A stretch of 64,000 nt of DNA. It comes from Labrenzia sp. R4_2. Its GTDB lineage: Bacteria > Pseudomonadota > Alphaproteobacteria > Rhizobiales > Stappiaceae. The notes under the pieces are model-generated. The model saw nothing but the letters and a program-made list of their open reading frames with translations. It was not told the DNA's origin and made no database searches. Positions within the stretch are counted from its first letter, which is position 1; the number at the start of each line of letters is the position of its first letter. The stretch spans positions 1 to 64,000 of the forward strand of contig NZ_JAGHRJ010000005.1 in assembly GCF_017743865.1 (NCBI RefSeq). The letters run 5' to 3'. A program made the translations under genes and the position numbers. Of this stretch, positions 36,922 to 45,954 are shown piece by piece.

Positions 36922-37356
36922 CTATTCAACCGTGATCGTGATCCGCTCGGACATTACTGGCGGATTGTGTGGGATATGGCTCCAGTCGCCCAAAACCAGC
37001 TGCAGCGTGTGTTCACCGGGCGCCAACTCAACTGTGGTTTCGGTCTGCCCGCCGCCAAAGTGTTTGTGATTGTCATCGGCCGGGATGGCTTCGTTGAGTT
37101 CTTCGCCTTCAATCGTTTCATCGATAATCAAATGGTGATGGCCGGTTTTTTCTTGTTCAACACCGGCCGGCGCCACACCCATTCCGGTCAAGCCGAACTG
37201 GATAAAGACCGGGCCTTTGACACTGTCACCGTCCTTCAAATTGATGAAATAGACCTTCGCACCGTCCGGGGATGGGGTTTCACCGGCATTGGCCGAAACC
37301 GCTAATGGCAAGACGAGGCACAAAGCCATCGCAGAAGATTGAAAATATGATCTCAT
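36922..37356 (-). CDS. DUF4399 domain-containing periplasmic protein
   Basis: This 144-residue exported protein has a signal peptide (MRSYFQSSAMALCLVLPLAV, cleavage near ANA|GE). The DUF4399 domain follows, with VYFINLKDGDSVKGPV, the histidine-rich GHHHLIID, NHKHFGGGQTETTVEL and LVLGDWSHIPH. The conserved histidines suggest metal binding, but no function is established for the family. I chose the start at 37356 because GGGAG lies just upstream; the frame extends 26 codons further. It stands alone on this strand. Confidence 0.85.
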   Translation of the reverse strand: MRSYFQSSAMALCLVLPLAVSANAGETPSPDGAKVYFINLKDGDSVKGPVFIQFGLTGMGVAPAGVEQEKTGHHHLIIDETIEGEELNEAIPADDNHKHFGGGQTETTVELAPGEHTLQLVLGDWSHIPHNPPVMSERITITVE

Positions 37357-37527
37357 AACGATTCTCCCGTTAAAGAAACGCCCCTCAGCCCAAGCATTAC
37401 GCTTCTCATCACTGATGAAAGTGACGATAATCACACAAAGGTGCCAGGAACGCTTGGTAAACTTTATTTGTAATTCTGGCTCACATGCCCATATCCATCA
37501 TATGCCGCGAACAGGAATTACGTTGAA

Positions 37528-37908
37528 ATGACCTCCTCATCCCCATTTGAAGATCTGGGATTTGACCCGGAAATTCTCGGACCGGAAGAGGAACAAAATG
37601 AAACGGTCCGTCAGAAACTGTTAAAAACAGCCCGGAAGGCGGCGCGCCAAATTCCGTTTATGGAAGATGTGGTCGCCGGGTATTACTGCGCGCTTGATCC
37701 TGCCACGCCAACAAAGGTGCGCGGGACACTGCTTGCTGCTTTGGCCTATTTTGTGTTGCCGCTCGACGTGGTGCCGGATTTCATCCTGGGCGTCGGGTTT
37801 GGAGATGATGCAACGGTGCTGATGGCAGCGATTTCAATGATCCGGGCCCATATCCGGCCGGACCATTACCAAGCCGCCAGAGATGCTCTTGAGGACGGAG
37901 AACTATAA
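37528..37908 (+). CDS. YkvA family protein (DUF1232)
   Basis: This 126-residue protein has the DUF1232 core: GTLLAALAYFVLPLDVVPDF, then GFGDDATVLMAAI. The domain includes one or two hydrophobic helices and is probably membrane associated. The N-terminus is acidic and the function is unknown. It ends six bases inside the opposing membrane-protein gene. Confidence 0.85.
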   Translation: MTSSSPFEDLGFDPEILGPEEEQNETVRQKLLKTARKAARQIPFMEDVVAGYYCALDPATPTKVRGTLLAALAYFVLPLDVVPDFILGVGFGDDATVLMAAISMIRAHIRPDHYQAARDALEDGEL

Positions 37909-38367
37909 GTCTTCATCCGTTGATTTCTCGTCATGCGGTAGACCTTTATTCCGCGGGTGCCAGCTCCCGGCGGTCCGTCCAGCAATAATCCAGTAAACAG
38001 CCCCGGACACGAAGCCCGCTGCCAGCACAACCGGACTACCGGGCCTTAAACCAGCATCCGCTGTCCCATCAAGTGTCCAGAGCAGAAAAGCGATGGCACC
38101 GGCGCTTGCAACATGAAAAACGATCCCTGACAACCGCGCTATTTCGGAAACCAAGATGACACAAGCTGCAGGGACGAATGCAATAGCACCCAGGACACTC
38201 GCAGTGACAAACGCCGTTCCGATCATGGCCGCAAACGCAGCCGGATCAGCCTCCGGAGATCCAGGCTGAAACAGCCCCCAGGACAAAAACAATCCGCTGG
38301 CGATAACGGCTATTACAAAGCCCACGATGATTTTGATGAGCTGCCAGATGAACAACGTTCCGTTCAA
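37903..38367 (-). CDS. hypothetical membrane protein
   Basis: I do not recognise the family. With the TTG start at 38367, which has AGGAG six bases upstream, it is a 154-residue protein with four predicted hydrophobic segments (about residues 4-26, 40-62, 64-86 and 100-122). It has a soluble, charged C-terminal tail, RNKGLPHDEKSTDEDL. The frame is open 29 codons further upstream to another TTG (38454) without a ribosome binding site. It overlaps the YkvA gene tail to tail. Confidence 0.6.
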   Translation of the reverse strand: MNGTLFIWQLIKIIVGFVIAVIASGLFLSWGLFQPGSPEADPAAFAAMIGTAFVTASVLGAIAFVPAACVILVSEIARLSGIVFHVASAGAIAFLLWTLDGTADAGLRPGSPVVLAAGFVSGAVYWIIAGRTAGSWHPRNKGLPHDEKSTDEDL

Positions 38368-38656
38368 TCGGATCTCCTGCTTCGGCAATGGAGGTTCAAA
38401 TTGACGCCCGGACCATCCAATTGCAAGACGCCACTGATTTCCAGCGTCGAGCAAGATTGAAAATGTAACAAGGTTGCGCGCCGCTCAAAAAAATCTGTCT
38501 AAGGCCCAAGATCGGTGTTTTTGGTTGACTTTTTGGGCGTTTGGCACGAGCTTGGGGCTTGGCGTTCGAGAAGACGCGGCGAGACCCTTGGAGCGAACGT
38601 TCCGGGGCCGTTTGCGTATAAACACAGGCTTGAAAGCCAATTAAACTGAAACCGCA

Positions 38657-38662
38657 GAGGAG
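38657..38662 (+). promoter_or_regulatory. ribosome binding site that identifies the AUU start of infC
   Basis: GAGGAG lies nine bases before ATT 38672. No ATG, GTG or TTG in this frame lies near it, so it supports the unusual AUU initiation codon. Confidence 0.75.
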
Positions 38663-38671
38663 TTTGCGACC

Positions 38672-39211
38672 ATTCGCCGTCCGTTCCGCGCCCCGCCTCC
38701 CACGAAGGAAGGCCCGCGCACAAACCAAGAAATTCGCGTTCGCGAAGTCCAGCTTATTGACCACGAAGGCGCCAACCGCGGCGTTATATCGACCGAAGAG
38801 GCGATGGATATCGCCATGGATGCCGGTCTGGATCTTGTAGAAATCCAGCCGAATGCCAATCCACCGGTCTGCAAAATTCTGGACTACGGCCGATACAAAT
38901 ATCAGGCACAGAAGAAAGCTGCAGAAGCCCGCAAAAAGCAGAAGACCGTCGAGATCAAAGAGATCAAGATGCGTCCGAACATCGACACCCATGATTATGA
39001 GGTGAAGATGAAAAACATGCTGCGCTTCTTCAACGACGGCGACAAGGTGAAGGTCACGCTCCGTTTCAGGGGCCGCGAAATGGCGCACCAGGATCTCGGC
39101 ATGAAGCTTTTGCACAAGGTTCGTGATGAGACCTCGGAAATTGCCAAGGTGGAATCCCATCCGAAACTGGAAGGCCGCCAAATGGTTATGGTGTTGGCCC
39201 CGATTAAGTAA
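38672..39211 (+). CDS. infC: translation initiation factor IF-3, AUU start codon
   Basis: IF-3 binds the 30S subunit, blocks 50S joining and checks initiator tRNA and start codon. The 179-residue frame opens with ATT, then [40 protein letters not shown] and the conserved [22 protein letters not shown] region, ending with the C-terminal domain. The first ATG in frame (38804) would lose 44 conserved residues, so ATT with GAGGAG upstream is the real start. In other bacteria the AUU codon lets IF-3 repress its own synthesis by rejecting non-canonical starts. A strong terminator follows, so no rpmI or rplT is co-transcribed. Confidence 0.93.
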   Translation: MRRPFRAPPPTKEGPRTNQEIRVREVQLIDHEGANRGVISTEEAMDIAMDAGLDLVEIQPNANPPVCKILDYGRYKYQAQKKAAEARKKQKTVEIKEIKMRPNIDTHDYEVKMKNMLRFFNDGDKVKVTLRFRGREMAHQDLGMKLLHKVRDETSEIAKVESHPKLEGRQMVMVLAPIK

Positions 39212-39228
39212 GCAACCTGTCAGAAACG

Positions 39229-40176
39229 TTACAAGGCCCCGCCAATCGGCGGGGTTTTTTGTTGCCCATCATGGCGGGCAAAGTGTTTGCGAAAGGCGTT
39301 TGGAGTGAGCCCCGTCAGTTTTGTGAAGAGCCGACTGAACGACGGCGGATCCTGATAACCGACGGCAAAGCAGATTTCCGATACAGTTCGGCCCGTTTCG
39401 ATTAGCAAACCCCTTGCCCGCTCTATACGCAACTCTTGCAAGTATCCATTGGGTGTCATCCCTGTCGCAGCCTTGAACCGGCGCAAAAACGTGCGATCCG
39501 GCAGCCCGGAAGCGCTGGCAATTTCCTTAACGCTCAGGACATCTGCATATCGCGCGTCGATCAGGTGTTGTGATTTTAAGATAGCCGCGTCGCCATGCCG
39601 CAGATGCGGTGAGAACCGCCTGAACCGGCGCTGGTCCCGGCGGCGCATGTCGACAATGAAATAGCCAGCCGTGCGCGCCGCCACGCCGTACCCGAGAAAT
39701 CGTTCGATGACCACCAGACCAAGATCAACCCAGGCCATCAAACCACCGGCCGTGATGAGGTCGCTGTATTCGATCAACAATTGATCGGTATTGAAGGACA
39801 TGTCGGGGTAGCGCTTGGACAGCCTCTGTTCCAGCCCCCAATGCGTGGTGACGGGCCGTCGGCCAGCAATGCCCGCTTCTGCGACAAAGGTAATCCCGGT
39901 GCAGGCGGAACAGACAACCGCACCCTTCCCGTGCTGGTAAGCCGTGTATCCTGGCAATTCCGGCACATCGGCTGCACGCACCTCCGATGCAGAGGGCGGC
40001 AGGATCAGTGCGTCGAACGAACGGCCTCCCGGCTCAAAGGTCGAGATCGTTTCAACTGCAACCGAATGCTCCGAAATACTTGCGGCATACCCAAGCACAT
40101 CCTGAAGCCCCAGGACGGCCGATTGAAGACATCCCGGATAAGCCAAAATCGCCAAACTGTAGGAGCGTGACACCAT
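39229..40176 (-). CDS. GlxA family AraC-type transcriptional regulator
   Basis: This 315-residue regulator has an N-terminal DJ-1/PfpI-like domain (about residues 5-180, with the nucleophile-elbow-like VVCSACTGITFVAEAG) and a C-terminal AraC double helix-turn-helix (about 210-305). The second helix-turn-helix contains VSEICFAVGYQDPPSFSRLF, the AraC signature. GlxA-type regulators usually control amine, polyamine or one-carbon metabolism; the target is unknown. It is divergent from the metallo-beta-lactamase-fold gene across about 94 bases, which makes that gene the obvious target. Its 3' end overlaps the infC terminator. Confidence 0.9.
   Translation of the reverse strand: MVSRSYSLAILAYPGCLQSAVLGLQDVLGYAASISEHSVAVETISTFEPGGRSFDALILPPSASEVRAADVPELPGYTAYQHGKGAVVCSACTGITFVAEAGIAGRRPVTTHWGLEQRLSKRYPDMSFNTDQLLIEYSDLITAGGLMAWVDLGLVVIERFLGYGVAARTAGYFIVDMRRRDQRRFRRFSPHLRHGDAAILKSQHLIDARYADVLSVKEIASASGLPDRTFLRRFKAATGMTPNGYLQELRIERARGLLIETGRTVSEICFAVGYQDPPSFSRLFTKLTGLTPNAFRKHFARHDGQQKTPPIGGAL
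39237..39260 (+). terminator. infC intrinsic terminator
   Basis: CCCCGCC (39237-39243) pairs with GGCGGGG (39248-39254) around AATC, followed by TTTTTT. It also overlaps the last codons of the opposing glxA-like regulator. Confidence 0.88.
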
Positions 40177-40270
40177 CTGGCGTATCTAGCACAAGATTTG
40201 TCATTTGCGCCAATCGCACTCATCGGTACCTTCTGTACTTTTGAGGACAATGGAAATTCATGGAGCTCTC

Positions 40271-41110
40271 ATGCCAACTACAAGCACCACAAGTCCTCTG
40301 CACATCGGCGACATCGCAATCACGCCACTTTCAGATGGCCACCTCGATATTCCCGCCGCCTATTTCTCCAATGCAAGCGATGAAGAGATCCAGGCGGTCA
40401 GTCCAACCACCCGGCTTGGCGCAACATGCTGGCTGATCGAAACCGGACCCAAAAAAGTACTCGTGGATGCCGGGTCCGGAACTTGGCTAAAAGCGCGTTT
40501 TCCCGAGACCGGATTCATCACGGCATCGGGGTCTTCCCTAATAAACGCGGCCAACGACATCACAGACATCATTCTGACTCACATGCACGCCGACCATATC
40601 GGCGGCCTGGTTGCGGACGGCCAAAGCCTGTTTCCCAATGCAACTGTCCACCTGCAGAACAGCGAGTGGGCGTTCTGGACCGACGAAAACCTGGTGGAGG
40701 CCGTGCCGGACGACAAAAAACCCATCGTCCAACTGATCCAATCCTTGGCGCGCCCAATCGCCTCCCAAATCAAACTTCATGACGGGAATGCGGACCTGGA
40801 AGATGGAATTCATGTCACGAGTGCCCCCGGACACACGCCCGGCCATCAGGTCGTCAGGATCTCAAGTGGCGGCAAACAGGTGATGCTTCTGGGGGATGCC
40901 TTGGTGTCCGGCGTTCTGCAGTTTGCTAATCCTGACGTCCACTATGCCTTGGACAGCGCGCCTGAGACAGCGGCAGAAACCCGGAAAACCCTGTTTGCAG
41001 AACTCGCCGCCGAACAAATCCCTTTCGCAGCAACCCATCTTGAAACTCCGAGTTTCGGTATGCTGACGGCAACCGGCAGCGGCGGATATCACTTCGAGCC
41101 TTTGGCTTAG
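40271..41110 (+). CDS. MBL-fold metallohydrolase
   Basis: This 279-residue metallo-beta-lactamase-fold hydrolase has the metal motif LTHMHADHIGG (HxHxDH), the later histidine in APGHTPGHQV, and an aspartate in MLLGDALVSG. The arrangement resembles AHL-lactonase-like and other esterase-type MBL enzymes, but substrate class cannot be fixed by eye. Two starts have binding sites: ATG 40271 (GGAG five bases upstream, preferred) and ATG 40250. It is divergent from a GlxA-type regulator that probably controls it, and it faces the Gfo/Idh/MocA gene with only five bases between stops. Confidence 0.85.
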   Translation: MPTTSTTSPLHIGDIAITPLSDGHLDIPAAYFSNASDEEIQAVSPTTRLGATCWLIETGPKKVLVDAGSGTWLKARFPETGFITASGSSLINAANDITDIILTHMHADHIGGLVADGQSLFPNATVHLQNSEWAFWTDENLVEAVPDDKKPIVQLIQSLARPIASQIKLHDGNADLEDGIHVTSAPGHTPGHQVVRISSGGKQVMLLGDALVSGVLQFANPDVHYALDSAPETAAETRKTLFAELAAEQIPFAATHLETPSFGMLTATGSGGYHFEPLA

Positions 41111-41115
41111 GTGCT

Positions 41116-42126
41116 CTAGCTGAGAGACACCCAACCACCGTCCTTTGCGGATTGAAACAACGCATCCAGAACAGCCATGTTCTGGATTGCGTCCTCGATT
41201 CCATAAGGAAGGGGTACTTCACCAAGAATGGCACGGCCAAAGACATCTGCCATTTCGGCATACTGATCACAGGGCGCGATGGTCTCGCTCACCGCGGACC
41301 CATCTCCGAGCTTTGACCCGTCATCCAGCCTCAATTCGGTTGCCCCACCTTGCGGCGCGTTGACCGGAATAAGAAGTTCGAGCCGCTTCTTCGTTCCGAC
41401 AAGCTGGAAACGCTGGTGCGGCGTCAATTGGGTGGACACGGTGAAACTCAAATGACGGCCCTGCCCGAAGTCCAGCATGGCACTCGTCGTCCGGTCGGTT
41501 CCGAATTCCGGATCCCGGTCGATCAGCGCAACAACACGGTTTGGCTCAGCGTCAAAGAAGTACCGGCCGGCCAGCATCGTGTAGCACCCGATATCGAGCA
41601 GCGCGCCACCGCCGATTTCGGCGTTGTTTCGGATGTTCGCCGGATCCGCATTGAAGTAGCTGAAGAACGCTTGAATTGCTTTCAACTCGCCCAATTCTCC
41701 GGACCGGACCAGATCACGAGCACGGATCCATTGCGGATGGGCCCGCACCATAAAGGCTTCCGCAATCAACCGGCCTTCCTGCGCACGCAAAAGCTGACGT
41801 GCCTCGTCCGCGTTGAGGGCAATCGGCTTCTCGCACAGGACGTGTTTTCCGGCAGCTGCCGCCTGCAGGGTCAACGGCACATGCAAATGGTTCGGCAGCG
41901 GATTGTAGATCGCATCGATATCCGGATCGGCCAGAAGGTCTTCGTAGGTCCCATAGGCTTTGGGAATTCCCAGCTGATCGGCCGCGTCTTGGGCACGTTC
42001 GAGGCCACGGGAAGCAATAGCAGCAACATGTCCGGTCTGGGACGATTTTATCCCAGGAATGACCTTCTCCCGGCCAATTTTTGCCGTTGACAGAACGCCC
42101 CACCGGATTTGCTTCGTGCCGCTCAT
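41116..42126 (-). CDS. Gfo/Idh/MocA family oxidoreductase
   Basis: This 336-residue NAD(P)-dependent sugar or polyol dehydrogenase has an N-terminal Rossmann domain starting IRWGVLSTAKIG, the VAAIASR strand, the catalytic-lysine motif CEKPIALN, and a C-terminal beta-sheet domain with the GGGALLDIGCYT motif. The substrate is unknown. ATG 42126 has AGGAGA five bases upstream; the frame extends 22 codons further into the ppk2 terminator, which argues against a longer start. It lies downstream of ppk2 but is separated from it by that terminator. Confidence 0.9.
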   Translation of the reverse strand: MSGTKQIRWGVLSTAKIGREKVIPGIKSSQTGHVAAIASRGLERAQDAADQLGIPKAYGTYEDLLADPDIDAIYNPLPNHLHVPLTLQAAAAGKHVLCEKPIALNADEARQLLRAQEGRLIAEAFMVRAHPQWIRARDLVRSGELGELKAIQAFFSYFNADPANIRNNAEIGGGALLDIGCYTMLAGRYFFDAEPNRVVALIDRDPEFGTDRTTSAMLDFGQGRHLSFTVSTQLTPHQRFQLVGTKKRLELLIPVNAPQGGATELRLDDGSKLGDGSAVSETIAPCDQYAEMADVFGRAILGEVPLPYGIEDAIQNMAVLDALFQSAKDGGWVSLS

Positions 42127-42151
42127 GTTTATCTCCTGCAACTCAAACAAA

Positions 42152-42174
42152 AATCCCGGCCAATGGCCGGGATT
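42152..42174 (-). terminator. ppk2 intrinsic terminator
   Basis: AATCCCGGCC and GGCCGGGATT form a perfect 10-bp stem with a three-base loop. On the minus strand it is followed by TTTTGTTT. It lies 24 bases after the ppk2 stop. Confidence 0.85.
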
Positions 42175-42197
42175 GCCAATTTCTTCTACCAAAACAA

Positions 42198-43103
42198 TCA
42201 GTATTTATCAGGCACGTAAAGGTGTTCCGGTAGAACTTTGCGCTCGTAGTCCGGGTTAAACCGGCGTTCCGGCAGGGTAATTGGATCATGCGGCACGTCT
42301 TCGTACGGCAACATCGACAAGAGATGGCTGATGCAGTTGAGGCGGGCCTGCTTCTTGTCGTTCCCTTCCACGATGAACCACGGCGCTTCGGGAATGTTGG
42401 TCCGCTCGAACGTCTCTTCCTTGGCCTTGGTATAATCTTCCCAACGCACGCGTGACTCCAGATCCATCGGCGACAGCTTCCACTGCTTCAACGGGTCATG
42501 AATGCGCATCAAAAAGCGCAGCTGCTGCTCTTCATCGGTGATGGAGAACCAGTATTTGATCAACCGGATGCCGGACCGAACCAGCATGCGCTCAAATTCC
42601 GGAACGTCGTTGAAAAATTCCTCGACCTGATCTTCTGACGCAAAACCCATCACCCGTTCAACGCCTGACCGGTTGTACCAGGAGCGATCGAACAGCACCA
42701 TCTCACCAGCTGCCGGAAGATGCGGCACATAACGCTGAAAGTACCACTGGCTCTTTTCGCGGTCTGACGGTGCAGGCAAGGCAACGACACGCGCCACCCG
42801 CGGATTAAGACGTTGTGTTATGCGCTTGATCACACCACCTTTGCCCGCAGCATCCCGGCCTTCGAATATCACAACGATCTTTTCGCCGGTATGCTGAACC
42901 CAGTCCTGCAGCTTGACCAGCTCGGCCTGGAGCATCAACAGCTCATGGAAATAGGTTTTCCGGTCGAGGGGGGACTTGTGCTTCTTGTCAGCAATGTACT
43001 GAAGATCCTTGGCGATCAGGAAATCATCGATTTCCATCTCGAGCTCTTCATCCATGCTGTCGGCCCACTCGTTTTCCACCCAGGTCTTGGCGTCCTCACT
43101 CAT
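42198..43103 (-). CDS. ppk2: polyphosphate kinase 2
   Basis: PPK2 transfers phosphate between polyphosphate and nucleotides, usually making GTP/ATP or nucleoside diphosphates. The 301-residue protein has one PPK2 domain with Walker A EGRDAAGKGG at residues 81-90. The lid motif is VLFDRSWYNRSGVERVMGF, and KYWFSITDEEQQLRF follows. The acidic N-terminal 50 residues are an extension seen in the longer class. Its length fits the one-domain class I type, which tends to phosphorylate diphosphates, though the nucleotide preference is not certain. Confidence 0.93.
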   Translation of the reverse strand: MSEDAKTWVENEWADSMDEELEMEIDDFLIAKDLQYIADKKHKSPLDRKTYFHELLMLQAELVKLQDWVQHTGEKIVVIFEGRDAAGKGGVIKRITQRLNPRVARVVALPAPSDREKSQWYFQRYVPHLPAAGEMVLFDRSWYNRSGVERVMGFASEDQVEEFFNDVPEFERMLVRSGIRLIKYWFSITDEEQQLRFLMRIHDPLKQWKLSPMDLESRVRWEDYTKAKEETFERTNIPEAPWFIVEGNDKKQARLNCISHLLSMLPYEDVPHDPITLPERRFNPDYERKVLPEHLYVPDKY

Positions 43104-43250
43104 CCGACTGTTCCTTATGCATAATTTAAACGCGTCTCACCTGCACTGAGAGCCCGAAATCCATGACAGGAGTTTGACAGTAGCGTCAGTCGATGGACCG
43201 TCGCAATGCGCTCCGTCAAAGTCCATACCTCGGAATCCGCTTGCTAAATG

Positions 43251-43264
43251 AATGAACGTTCATT
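43251..43264. promoter_or_regulatory. perfect 14-bp palindrome, probable TetR operator
   Basis: AATGAACGTTCATT is a perfect palindrome 26 bases before the tetR start. It lies between a possible -35 (TTGCTA, 43241-43246) and -10 (TAATAT, 43264-43269), so a bound repressor would block RNA polymerase. TetR-family dimers bind sites of this kind. Confidence 0.7.
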
Positions 43265-43290
43265 AATATGATGAAAGTGGAGGAGACGTA

Positions 43291-43935
43291 ATGGCGCTTT
43301 CAGCACGCCCGCAGCCGCGGCAACGCGGCCTGGAAACTGCAGAAAAGGTTCGAAAAGCGGCCCTGCGGCTCTTTGCGGCGTCAGGATACGCAGCCGTGTC
43401 CATGCGGGACATCGCAACCCAGGTCGGCGTTCAGCCGGGTGCGCTCTACAATCACTTCCCCACCAAGCAGCACATTTTGAAAGACTTGATGCTGAGCCAC
43501 ATGGCCGACTTGCTGGCTGCTTGGGATACAGCAGATTTCCCGGATGATACCGACCCGATCGAACGCTTTGTGCGCTTTCATATCCGGTATCACCTGGAAC
43601 GCGCAGATGAAGTCTTCATCGCCTATATGGAATTGCGCAGCCTTGACGCCGAGAACTTCGCGATCGTCGAGGCCGAGCGCCGGCGCTATGAAACCATTCT
43701 GACAGAGATCTTGAGCGAAGGCGCAGCAAGCGGCCGCTATCACATCGACAACGCCAAAGTGACGACACGTGCGATCATCGCCATGCTGACCGGCATTCCG
43801 GCCTGGTACCGGCCCGGCGGCGATCTGTCGAAAGAAGAGATCGAAACGCTTTACCTGAACATGGTGCGCAAAAGCATCGCCCCAGAAACAAACGACAATC
43901 CTGGCAATCCAGACACCGGAGACCGGATGGCATGA
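43291..43935 (+). CDS. TetR family regulator of the leucine/isovalerate operon
   Basis: This 214-residue repressor has an N-terminal helix-turn-helix (about residues 20-65, with [20 protein letters not shown] and [11 protein letters not shown]) and a C-terminal ligand-binding domain. It is the first gene of the unit and overlaps mccB by four bases (ATGA). A perfect palindrome lies in its own promoter region. Auto-repression released by an acyl-CoA intermediate of the pathway is the likely scheme, as for other TetR regulators of acyl-CoA catabolism; the ligand is inferred. Confidence 0.88.
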   Translation: MALSARPQPRQRGLETAEKVRKAALRLFAASGYAAVSMRDIATQVGVQPGALYNHFPTKQHILKDLMLSHMADLLAAWDTADFPDDTDPIERFVRFHIRYHLERADEVFIAYMELRSLDAENFAIVEAERRRYETILTEILSEGAASGRYHIDNAKVTTRAIIAMLTGIPAWYRPGGDLSKEEIETLYLNMVRKSIAPETNDNPGNPDTGDRMA

Positions 43936-45539
43936 GCATCCTCAAATCGAGCCTATCGCCCAAGAGCGCCGAGTTCACCGCCAACAAGGCCGCGCATGAA
44001 GACGCCATGGCGCAAATCAAGGCCGCTGCACAAACAGCGCTGGACGGCGGCGGAGAAACCGCCCGTGAGCGCCATGTCTCCCGCGGCAAGATCCTGCCGC
44101 GCGAACGTGTCTCCCGCTTGCTGGATCCGGGCTCGCCGTTTCTGGAAGTCGGAATGCTGGCCGCCCACGACATGTATGGCGGCGCAGCACCGTCGGCCGG
44201 CATGATTGCCGGCATTGGCCGGGTCGAGGGACAGGACGTCATGATCCTGGCCAATGACGCGACAGTCAAAGGCGGCACCTACTATCCGTTGTCGGTAAAG
44301 AAGCACCTGCGCGCCCAGGAAATCGCCGAGCAGAACAACTTGCCATGCGTCTATCTGGTCGACAGCGGCGGTGCCAACCTGCCCAACCAGGACGAGGTCT
44401 TCCCGGACCGTGACCACTTTGGCCGGATCTTCTTCAACCAGGCCAACATGTCGGCGAAAGGCATTGCCCAGATCGCGGTCGTGATGGGCTCCTGCACGGC
44501 TGGCGGCGCTTATGTTCCGGCCATGTCGGACGAAACCATCATCGTCAAGAACCAGGGCACTATTTTCCTTGCCGGTCCGCCTCTGGTGAAAGCGGCAACC
44601 GGCGAGGAAGTTTCCGCAGAAGACCTTGGCGGCGGTGACGTCCATACTCGACTGTCTGGCGTCGCCGATCACCTTGCGCGTGATGACGCGCATGCGCTTG
44701 CCATCGCCCGCCGGTCCATCGCCAGCCTGAACCGTACAAAGGCCTCGCAGCTTGCACTGCAGACACCGGAAGATCCGCTCTACGATCCGGAGGAAATTCT
44801 CGGCGTCGTCCCGGCGGATTTGAAGACCCCTTATGATATCCGCGAGGTTATTGCCCGCGTTGTGGACGGCTCAAGGTTCGACGAGTTCAAGGCCCGTTAT
44901 GGCACCACACTTGTCTGCGGCTTTGCCCATATTCACGGCATGCCGGTCGGCATCATCGCCAACAACGGCGTTCTCTTCTCCGAAAGCGCGGTCAAGGGCG
45001 CGCATTTCGTCGAACTCTGCTCCCAGCGCAAGGTGCCTCTGGTATTCCTGCAGAACATCACGGGCTTTATGGTCGGCCAGAAATACGAAAGCGGCGGGAT
45101 CGCGAAGGACGGTGCCAAGCTGGTAACCGCCGTTGCCACGACGAAGGTACCGAAAATCACGATGCTGGTCGGCGGGTCTTTTGGTGCCGGCAACTACGGC
45201 ATGTGCGGCCGGGCCTACTCTCCGCGGTTCCTGTGGACCTGGCCGAACTCGCGCATCTCAGTGATGGGCGGGGAGCAGGCCGCCGGCGTTCTGGCAACCG
45301 TCCGCCGCGACGGTATCGAGCGCAAGGGCGGCAGCTGGTCCAAGGAAGACGAAGCTGAGTTCAAGCAGCCGATCATCAACCAGTTCGAGGAACAAGGGCA
45401 CCCGCTCTATGCCTCTGCCCGGCTTTGGGATGACGGCATCATCGATCCACGCAAAACCCGCGACATTCTGGGTCTTTCTTTGTCGGCGTCCCTGAACGCC
45501 CCGATCGAAGACACCAAGTTTGGCCTGTTCCGGATGTGA
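43932..45539 (+). CDS. mccB: methylcrotonoyl-CoA carboxylase carboxyltransferase (beta) subunit
   Basis: The beta subunit moves CO2 from biotin to 3-methylcrotonyl-CoA, giving 3-methylglutaconyl-CoA in leucine breakdown. The 535-residue protein has both carboxyltransferase halves. Visible landmarks include [55 protein letters not shown] and [20 protein letters not shown], with [15 protein letters not shown] near the end. These match MCC over propionyl- or acetyl-CoA carboxylase. Geranyl-CoA carboxylase (AtuC) is a close relative, but the neighbouring HMG-CoA lyase and biotin subunit support MCC. It is coupled to tetR by ATGA overlap. Confidence 0.93.
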   Translation: MSILKSSLSPKSAEFTANKAAHEDAMAQIKAAAQTALDGGGETARERHVSRGKILPRERVSRLLDPGSPFLEVGMLAAHDMYGGAAPSAGMIAGIGRVEGQDVMILANDATVKGGTYYPLSVKKHLRAQEIAEQNNLPCVYLVDSGGANLPNQDEVFPDRDHFGRIFFNQANMSAKGIAQIAVVMGSCTAGGAYVPAMSDETIIVKNQGTIFLAGPPLVKAATGEEVSAEDLGGGDVHTRLSGVADHLARDDAHALAIARRSIASLNRTKASQLALQTPEDPLYDPEEILGVVPADLKTPYDIREVIARVVDGSRFDEFKARYGTTLVCGFAHIHGMPVGIIANNGVLFSESAVKGAHFVELCSQRKVPLVFLQNITGFMVGQKYESGGIAKDGAKLVTAVATTKVPKITMLVGGSFGAGNYGMCGRAYSPRFLWTWPNSRISVMGGEQAAGVLATVRRDGIERKGGSWSKEDEAEFKQPIINQFEEQGHPLYASARLWDDGIIDPRKTRDILGLSLSASLNAPIEDTKFGLFRM

Positions 45540-45543
45540 TGTG

Positions 45544-45954
45544 ATGATCTTGGAAGAACTCAAAAAGAAATATCCGGGCGCAGAAACCTTCAAGTTCGGC
45601 GACGGACCCGAACTCAGCAGTTTTCTGATCGGCTTGGTCCGCTCAGGCAAAAAGACTGCGACCTGCGGTGCTTTGCGCGACTTTGCAGACGGCGGCGAAG
45701 CCATGCCCGAGGTTGGACGCACGGATATCGTTCTCAACTGGGACGGGTCTCCGGCGCTTGTCGTTGAAACGCTCGAACTGACCCAAACCCGCTTTTGCGA
45801 TGTGTCGGCGGACTTTGCACTTGCAGAAGGTGAGAACGACACACTCGAAGGCTGGCAAAAAGACCACCAAAACTATTTCGAACGGAACGGCGGTTTTGAT
45901 CCTGAAATGATGCTCGTTTGCGAACGCTTTAGACTGATCGAGGACTGTCAATGA
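45544..45954 (+). CDS. ASCH domain-containing protein
   Basis: This 136-residue single-domain ASCH protein (PUA-like RNA-binding fold) has GKKTATCGALRDF, the G-K-T motif of the family, and EGENDTLEGWQKDHQNYF near the end. ASCH proteins have been linked to RNA binding and, in the YqfB branch, to N4-acetylcytidine amidohydrolase activity. It sits between the two MCC subunit genes, four bases after mccB, and overlaps the following hydrolase by four bases (ATGA). Its role in the operon is unknown. Confidence 0.85.
   Translation: MILEELKKKYPGAETFKFGDGPELSSFLIGLVRSGKKTATCGALRDFADGGEAMPEVGRTDIVLNWDGSPALVVETLELTQTRFCDVSADFALAEGENDTLEGWQKDHQNYFERNGGFDPEMMLVCERFRLIEDCQ

Noticed and set aside
36763..37305. 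180-codon plus-strand open frame
   Set aside because: It is antisense to the DUF4399 gene and runs through the palindromic elements.
38396..39181. 261-codon minus-strand open frame
   Set aside because: It lies opposite infC and its leader. infC is certain, and the antisense protein shows no family features.
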